Shown here: in pieces, positions 13,288 to 14,646 of the stretch
How positions within the stretch are numbered: the first letter of the stretch is position 1
Layout: the number at the start of each line of letters is the position of its first letter
Origin: Bacteroidales bacterium GP1
Lineage (GTDB): Bacteria; Bacteroidota; Bacteroidia; Bacteroidales; Muribaculaceae
DNA length: 14,646 bases
Direction of reading: 5' to 3'
Assembly (NCBI GenBank): GCA_001701105.1
Contig: DAAI01000004.1
Span: forward strand, 93,316 to 107,961
The notes under the pieces: generated by a model
What the model was told of the DNA's origin: nothing
Databases searched by the model: none
The model's input: the letters and a program-made list of their open reading frames with translations, nothing else
Made by a program: the position numbers and the translations under genes

Positions 13288-13927
13288 AAAACGTCTGTTG
13301 AAACTCATTGGAATCACATTCAATCAGATTGAAAGCGGTGTATATGCCGTCCTTCTGGAGGAAGCGGAGGGCACCCGACGCATTCCCATAATCATAGGTT
13401 ATCCCGAGGCCCAGGCGATAGAATGCAAACTGCAGGAGATTGTAACTCCCCGTCCGCTCACTCACGATTTCATCGTAAGCATGATTGATTCATTCGGAGC
13501 AAAGCTGCAGGAAGTGCAGATCCATAAGTTGCCCGAAGGAGTTTTTGCGGCCGAAGTAATACTGAATCTTGATGGCAAGACTCACATCATTGATTCCCGA
13601 AGCTCTGATGCGATTGCCCTTGCCATTCGTGTCGACGCACCGATCTACACCTCGCGTGACGTGATCGATGAAGTAGGGTTTGAGGCCACTCAGAATAATG
13701 CTCCACTCCCTCGCAGAGCCGCTTCCGCCTCAAAAGCCTCTCCTTTGACTAAAGTCACCAAGACTCCTTATCCGTCCGACCTTACTTCCATCTCCACCCG
13801 CGACCTGAAAATTCATATGAAGGAAGCTGCAGAGAAAGAAGACTATGAACTGGCCGCAAGCATCAAGGCTGAAATCCAGCGACGCGGTGACGACCCGAAC
13901 GACCTGACCGACATAGTTGCCGGCTGA
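13271..13927 (+). CDS. Bifunctional nuclease (DUF151) family protein with C-terminal UVR motif
   Basis: From the ATG at 13271 the protein has 218 residues. An in-frame start 87 bp upstream lies deep inside mnmA and is rejected, because the family begins at about KRLLKLIGITFNQIESGVY. The DUF151 (BFN) domain covers about 8-130 with GYPEAQAI, PRPLTHDF and DSRSSDAIALAIRVDAPIY. A variable, S/T/K-rich linker (145-172) leads to a UVR motif at about 175-206 (STRDLKIHMKEAAEKEDYELAASIKAEI), the protein-contact helix pair known from UvrB and UvrC. Related proteins have been described as DNases/RNases, but the biochemical role in Bacteroidetes is not settled. Its start lies inside the mnmA 3' end (17-bp overlap), so the two are translationally coupled. 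Confidence 0.87.
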   Translation: MIPENEKRLLKLIGITFNQIESGVYAVLLEEAEGTRRIPIIIGYPEAQAIECKLQEIVTPRPLTHDFIVSMIDSFGAKLQEVQIHKLPEGVFAAEVILNLDGKTHIIDSRSSDAIALAIRVDAPIYTSRDVIDEVGFEATQNNAPLPRRAASASKASPLTKVTKTPYPSDLTSISTRDLKIHMKEAAEKEDYELAASIKAEIQRRGDDPNDLTDIVAG

Positions 13928-13966
13928 CAATCAATTTTCCGAAACCTCATTTTTTGATAAAGAGAG

Positions 13967-14470
13967 ATGAAAAACCGTAAGAACAGAATTAACCTGATGA
14001 TAAACCTGATCCGTAATAAATGTATCAGCAGTCAGGAAGAACTCGTGCAATTGCTTGCTGATCGTGGTTACAAAGTGACGCAAGCCACACTAAGCCGCGA
14101 CCTCAAGATCCTCAGAACTACGAAAGTGCCAACTGATCGTGGCACTTACATTTACACCCTCCCTAATTCTAATACACTAAAAGATAAAATCCTTGTCCGC
14201 GGACACCTTAATCGCAAACCGAACTTTCATGTCGGATTCATCTCCCTTTCTTTCTCAGGGAATATTGCGGTAATAAAGACTCGAAACGGGTATGCCGCCG
14301 GGTTGGCTTTCGATATCGATACTCATAATTTCCCCGAAATTCTCGGCACAATCCCCGGGTCCGATACCATCTTCGCCGTGCTTCGTGAAGATGTGACCCA
14401 TGAAGAAGCTCGCAACGTCCTTGGTAAGGTTCTCCCCCTTCCCGACAATCCAAAAACCGACGAAGAATGA
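13967..14470 (+). CDS. argR: Arginine repressor ArgR
   Basis: The 167-residue protein has the two ArgR domains. The N-terminal winged helix (about 8-72) includes SSQEELVQLL and TQATLSRDLKILR, which contact the operator. The C-terminal hexamerisation and arginine-binding domain (about 85-155) has KTRNGYAAGLAFDID and EILGTIPGSDTIFAVLRE. In the well-studied E. coli protein the last motif is GTIAGDDT, and both aspartates contribute to arginine binding; here the first is a serine (S132) and the second is kept (D133). ArgR senses arginine and represses or activates arginine genes, and argC follows with a 4-bp overlap. The gap before it is 39 bp with no terminator, so it may be transcribed with the preceding genes. 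No clear ARG box or local promoter was seen. Confidence 0.93.
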   Translation: MKNRKNRINLMINLIRNKCISSQEELVQLLADRGYKVTQATLSRDLKILRTTKVPTDRGTYIYTLPNSNTLKDKILVRGHLNRKPNFHVGFISLSFSGNIAVIKTRNGYAAGLAFDIDTHNFPEILGTIPGSDTIFAVLREDVTHEEARNVLGKVLPLPDNPKTDEE

Positions 14471-14646
14471 TACGCACTGTAATCCTTGGGGCGGATACTC
14501 CGGATGCCGGAGAATTGATTCGGATTCTGGCAATGCACCCGGAAGTTGAGATTGTAAGCGCCCAGGCCCGCGAACTCGAAGGGCGCCCCCTCACCTCCAT
14601 ACATCACGGACTCATCGGAGAGACGGATCTGAATTTTTCCGCTCTT
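14467..14646 (+). CDS. argC: N-acetyl-gamma-glutamyl-phosphate reductase, N-terminus only (runs off the right edge)
   Basis: Sixty codons are present, from an ATG overlapping the argR stop (ATGA), and the frame continues out of the window. ArgC makes N-acetylglutamate semialdehyde with NADPH, the third step of arginine synthesis. The AGELIRIL segment, then HPEVEIV and HHGLIGETDL, match the ArgC N-terminal Rossmann domain and its glycine-containing HxGLxGE turn. The first nucleotide-binding loop is unusual: ArgC normally has G-x-x-G-Y-(T/S)-(G/A)-G-E-L, whereas here it is GADTPDAGEL, lacking the second glycine and the tyrosine. Coupling to argR supports the call. The catalytic cysteine lies beyond the window edge. 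Confidence 0.82.
   Translation, partial: MIRTVILGADTPDAGELIRILAMHPEVEIVSAQARELEGRPLTSIHHGLIGETDLNFSAL

Noticed and set aside
14238..14607. Overlapping minus-strand frames over the argR end and argC start
   Set aside because: Three frames of 92-120 codons antisense to two recognisable genes; composition is that of shadow frames.

Overview
The window looks like chromosomal DNA of a gut Bacteroidales bacterium, possibly of the Muribaculaceae. The family-level placement is inference. Several predicted promoters fit the Bacteroidetes pattern (-33 TTTG, about 20 bp, -7 TAnnTTTG) rather than -35/-10 boxes, and most starts lack a Shine-Dalgarno sequence. The gene families also fit: a methylmalonyl-CoA mutase small subunit, the long Bacteroides-type malate dehydrogenase, a DUF5106-like thioredoxin-fold protein, a secreted 21-residue leucine-rich-repeat protein, and a lipoprotein with an acidic residue after the lipid cysteine. 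No phage, transposon, CRISPR array, tRNA or rRNA was seen, so most of the window is core genome.

Bases 1-3705 are on the minus strand. The first 21 codons of mutA lie at the left edge, behind a leader that holds a 21-codon upstream ORF and a perfect 18-bp dyad. Next comes a compact unit radA - ugd - ftsE (DNA repair, UDP-glucuronate synthesis, FtsE-type ATPase), with about 20-bp gaps. It probably ends in a 13-bp hairpin that also lies across the predicted mutA promoter. radA and mdh diverge from overlapping promoters at 3698-3744.

Bases 3713-6305 are on the plus strand: mdh with a strong terminator, a small unrecognised lipoprotein with its own terminator, and a six-helix channel-like membrane protein whose selectivity filter reads TVGSN instead of TVGYG. 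It runs tail to tail, 4 bp apart, into a minus-strand SPFH/band-7 protein, behind which sits a 71-73 residue single-span membrane protein.

Bases 7539-9005 hold a secreted leucine-rich-repeat protein with eleven exact 21-residue units and a clear terminator.

Bases 9088-14646 look like one long plus-strand transcription unit behind a near-consensus promoter: a BadF-type (N-acetylglucosamine kinase-like) kinase, an SGNH esterase, a DUF5106-like CxxC protein, a DoxX-like membrane protein, mnmA, a bifunctional nuclease/UVR protein, argR and the start of argC. Gaps are at most 6 bp or negative as far as the nuclease gene, and no terminator was seen. The last two genes begin an arginine biosynthesis and regulation block.

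No clearly new multi-gene system is visible. The best leads are the mutA leader (upstream ORF plus dyad), the channel with the unusual filter, and the divergent ArgC nucleotide-binding loop.
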